A stretch of 64,000 nt of DNA from Agelas oroides (Eukaryota; Porifera; Demospongiae; Agelasida; Agelasidae), in the NCBI GenBank assembly GCA_949130485.1, contig OX422184.1:6986655-7050654 (forward strand), read 5' to 3'. Below, one piece after another: positions 62,401-64,000 of the stretch. Under the pieces are notes generated by a model. It was not told where the DNA came from. It was given only the letters and a program-made list of their open reading frames with translations, and ran no database searches. Positions within the stretch are counted from its first letter, which is position 1, and each line of letters starts with the position of its first letter. The position numbers and the translations under genes are program-made.

Positions 62401-64000
62401 CTTGGGAAGATCTTGACTTGTTACAAACAGTCTAGTTCAGCACCCACAGATCATGGAGTTCAGTGCTGCAGTTTGCTTTATCAAGTTTAGTGCTACCGTA
62501 GTCTCGCAAAAGAGCACTCACTTACGAAAGAGCGCCCACCCCTTACTTTTGGCCCAATTTCTTCTATAGGGTCTAAGTTTACTCGAATGAGCACCCACCC
62601 TGGAGCGAGCTTCGCGTGGAGTTTGAGAAGCACACTCTCAAGCGCTATATGTATCTGAGGTAATAAACTTCGTAACCGAAAGTTACTACAAGGCATCTTT
62701 GCGTAGACAGACATACAATAGCAAATGTGGTTCACACCGCATGGTATACACCATGCTCAGGTAACATGGTGCTGTTCAGAGTGTTGTGTGCGGTCAAGAC
62801 TCGACTTCAAAGCAGCTGGTGATTCGTTGTACGTTATTATTATTTGCTTCAAGGGCATCGAGTCGCTGTAAACATGACATGGGCGCTCTTTCGTGGTTAA
62901 ATGTGGAAACAGTCGAAAGTGCTCCGCCCATGGGTGCTCTTTCGCAAGACTACGGTATATACTTATCTAAAAAGCTTTGTCACAAGGCTTCAACACGGAT
63001 ATGGAATACAGAATAACGAATATCGGAACAACGGAATAACTTCTATTGACTATAAATGAATTTGCTTTGTACTTTGCCAACAATTACCATCAAGCTGTCA
63101 GTGCTGTTTGTATCTGAAGTTGTAGAGGGATGACTAACACTGGGCAAACTTTGATGGAGGCTTTGATAGTTGCCTTAAAGCTGTAAGAAAGTGCCATTAG
63201 CAGGCTGCAGTAAGTTTGCTGAATATTTACTTAGCCCTGTTTGACTAGTCTCGCGTAGTCAGATCTAGCCATTCAAAACTAACATTCGGCTGTTCCTCGA
63301 TTTATCGTAGATAGTAGAGTAGGAGAGGATCATGATAAGATGGCTACCTCCTAGCTGGGTGTTGCGAGTTACATTATAGGAACCTTGCGTTTTCCTTCAA
63401 ACAGTCTGCACATTTGTGTATAAATGCTGCTTAACACTTATAGTGTTGAGCCAACTTACACTCCATGGGCTAAACCTCCAATAGTCACCAGACCCTTTTC
63501 CTTGTGAGAGGGTAGGGGTGAGAGGGTGGGGTCTGGGCATGAGACTATGGGAAATGCTGTTAATCTTGGTGACAGTCCTCCTGGTAGCTAGCCACAAATA
63601 CACTATTCATCTAACAGGAGACCCCTCACTGATTGGGAGGTGTGCTCAGCATGTAGAAGCCACATGACAGTATGTGAGAGGAGGGCTGTTACTGCTTAGC
63701 TAACCCCTCTGGTGGCAGTGATTGCTACCTAATCAGCTACCTAACTGTTCTCCTTCCACAGGAACATGACGTGGAGAAGCGTGCACACCGCATGTTGGAA
63801 CAGGCTGCTAAGATTGGCTGCCGGAAATTTGTCCGCCCGAAGGATGTCGTGAAAGGAAACGCTCGCCTCAACCTAGCCTTTGTGGCAAACCTGTTCAACA
63901 CCCACCCAGCTTTGAAGGCAGAGGAGGGTCTACCTGACTTTGATCTGGGAGACTATGGAGAAACTAGAGAAGAGAAAAGTATGTTTTGCACTCTCAGCAG
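54854..64000 (+). CDS. PLS: Plastin/fimbrin actin-bundling protein, 5' part
   Basis: Exons: 54,854-54,910; 55,644-55,799; 57,191-57,453; 58,003-58,210; 61,970-62,230; 63,762-63,978. All junctions are GT-AG and phase-consistent, giving 387 codons before the window ends. The N-terminus [19 protein letters not shown] leads into two EF hands: [13 protein letters not shown] (Asp-x-Asp-x-Asn-Gly) and [18 protein letters not shown]1 follows ([48 protein letters not shown]), then CH2 ([44 protein letters not shown]). Plastins cross-link actin filaments through two tandem CH-domain pairs, with calcium control by the EF hands. The second actin-binding pair should lie beyond the right edge. The second EF loop has Glu at position 12 as expected. 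The introns carry CA microsatellites, a SINE and several MITEs. Confidence 0.92.
57133..57188 (+). repeat. (AC)n microsatellite abutting the plastin exon 3 acceptor
   Basis: AC dinucleotides with two GC interruptions run directly into the acceptor ATAG at 57,187-57,190, leaving no ordinary polypyrimidine tract. Confidence 0.92.
57893..57983 (+). repeat. (AC)n microsatellite upstream of plastin exon 4
   Basis: Imperfect AC/GCAC repeats ending about 20 nt before the acceptor at 58,001-58,002. Confidence 0.9.
58909..59050. mobile_element. Near-perfect palindrome with mirrored TGACGTCA sites
   Basis: Two ~70-bp arms around a 4-base centre (near 58,979). Each arm has GAGCTCTGACGTCATACAGT and GCCAATATCTGGTATATGG, with ATTAGTTATTAC and its inverse at the outside. 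A related smaller palindrome (GTGCCAATAT..ATATTGGCAC) is at 58,327-58,352. In a plastin intron; no coding value. Confidence 0.75.
59375..59462. repeat. (GT)n microsatellite
   Basis: About 43 GT units, then CTGT/CTGTCT repeats to about 59,502, leading into the SINE at 59,505. Confidence 0.95.
59505..59870 (+). repeat. tRNA-derived SINE in a plastin intron
   Basis: The head has an A box-like TGCCCAAGTGGTTAAAGCA and a B box GGTTCAAGTCC at Pol III spacing, with a Leu/Ser-type long D arm look. A ~250-bp non-tRNA body follows, then a TTTGTCCTTTGTCCCTTTG tail near 59,830-59,850. It is directly preceded by the GT/CTGT microsatellite. Confidence 0.65.
61108..61400 (+). repeat. Diverged tandem duplication, ~150-bp unit x 2
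   Basis: Copy 1 (about 61,108-61,235) and copy 2 (about 61,253-61,400) share GTATACTCAGCCACTT, GCTGAA.AAGCCAGAC and CACTATGAC.CAAA.GCGG. Plastin intron. Confidence 0.65.
61445..61515. mobile_element. Hairpin element with GATGTATCTGGTATACAG arms
   Basis: Inverted 23-bp arms around a 25-bp spacer, two or three mismatches. Shares ATCTGGTATA with the 58,909 palindrome. Plastin intron. Confidence 0.55.
62494..62957. mobile_element. Inverted-repeat element with TACCGTAGTCTCGCAAAAGA ends
   Basis: TACCGTAGTCTCGCAAAAGA at 62,494 is mirrored at 62,935-62,957. GAAAGAGCGCCCA and TGGGCGCTCTTTC form an inner inverted pair. It shares only the outermost TACCGTA with 27,339-27,976. In plastin intron 5; no transposase. 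Confidence 0.7.

Overview
The window is animal (metazoan) nuclear DNA, most likely from a sponge or another early-branching marine invertebrate. The case rests on three things: two conserved actin-regulator genes split by many GT-AG introns, a huge intronless gene for a Pmp-repeat (polymorphic outer-membrane-protein-like) beta-helix receptor ending in many membrane helices, and a dense load of short inverted-repeat transposons, tRNA-derived SINEs and microsatellites. The species cannot be fixed from sequence alone.

Layout. 1-7 kb: mostly non-coding, with two inverted-repeat elements (797-1781 and 3357-4783) and a decayed Pmp-repeat fragment (5839-6039). 7.0-13.0 kb, minus strand: one open frame of 1997 codons coding for a secreted or surface Pmp-repeat protein with a multi-pass C-terminus. 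13-28 kb: a graveyard of foldback and MITE-like elements, a tRNA-like SINE, a ~250-bp tandem array carrying a recurring short ORF, and a broken paralogue of the Pmp gene's membrane region. 28,158-38,126: a ~10-kb unit bounded by 60-bp terminal inverted repeats and a 5-bp target duplication (GAGGC). It holds, on the minus strand, a frameshifted DDE integrase followed by a spliced Ulp1/SENP-type cysteine protease, plus ~26 copies of a 124-bp satellite. 39.0-54.1 kb, minus strand: an EPS8-family gene (PTB, SH3 and C-terminal effector domains) with a long extra C-terminal tail. 54.9-64.0 kb, plus strand: the 5' part of a plastin/fimbrin gene (two EF hands, CH1, CH2), cut by the window edge.

EPS8 and plastin are divergent neighbours separated by about 0.8 kb. 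Both families bundle or cap actin filaments, so a shared promoter is plausible but unproven. The strongest candidate for something new is the 10-kb element. Its termini, D-35-E integrase and Ulp1 protease fit a Ginger-like (Gypsy-integrase-related) DNA transposon. Its protease half is much better preserved than its integrase half, and it contains an expanded satellite. All exon coordinates were read by eye from splice signals and reading-phase continuity; no transcript data were available.
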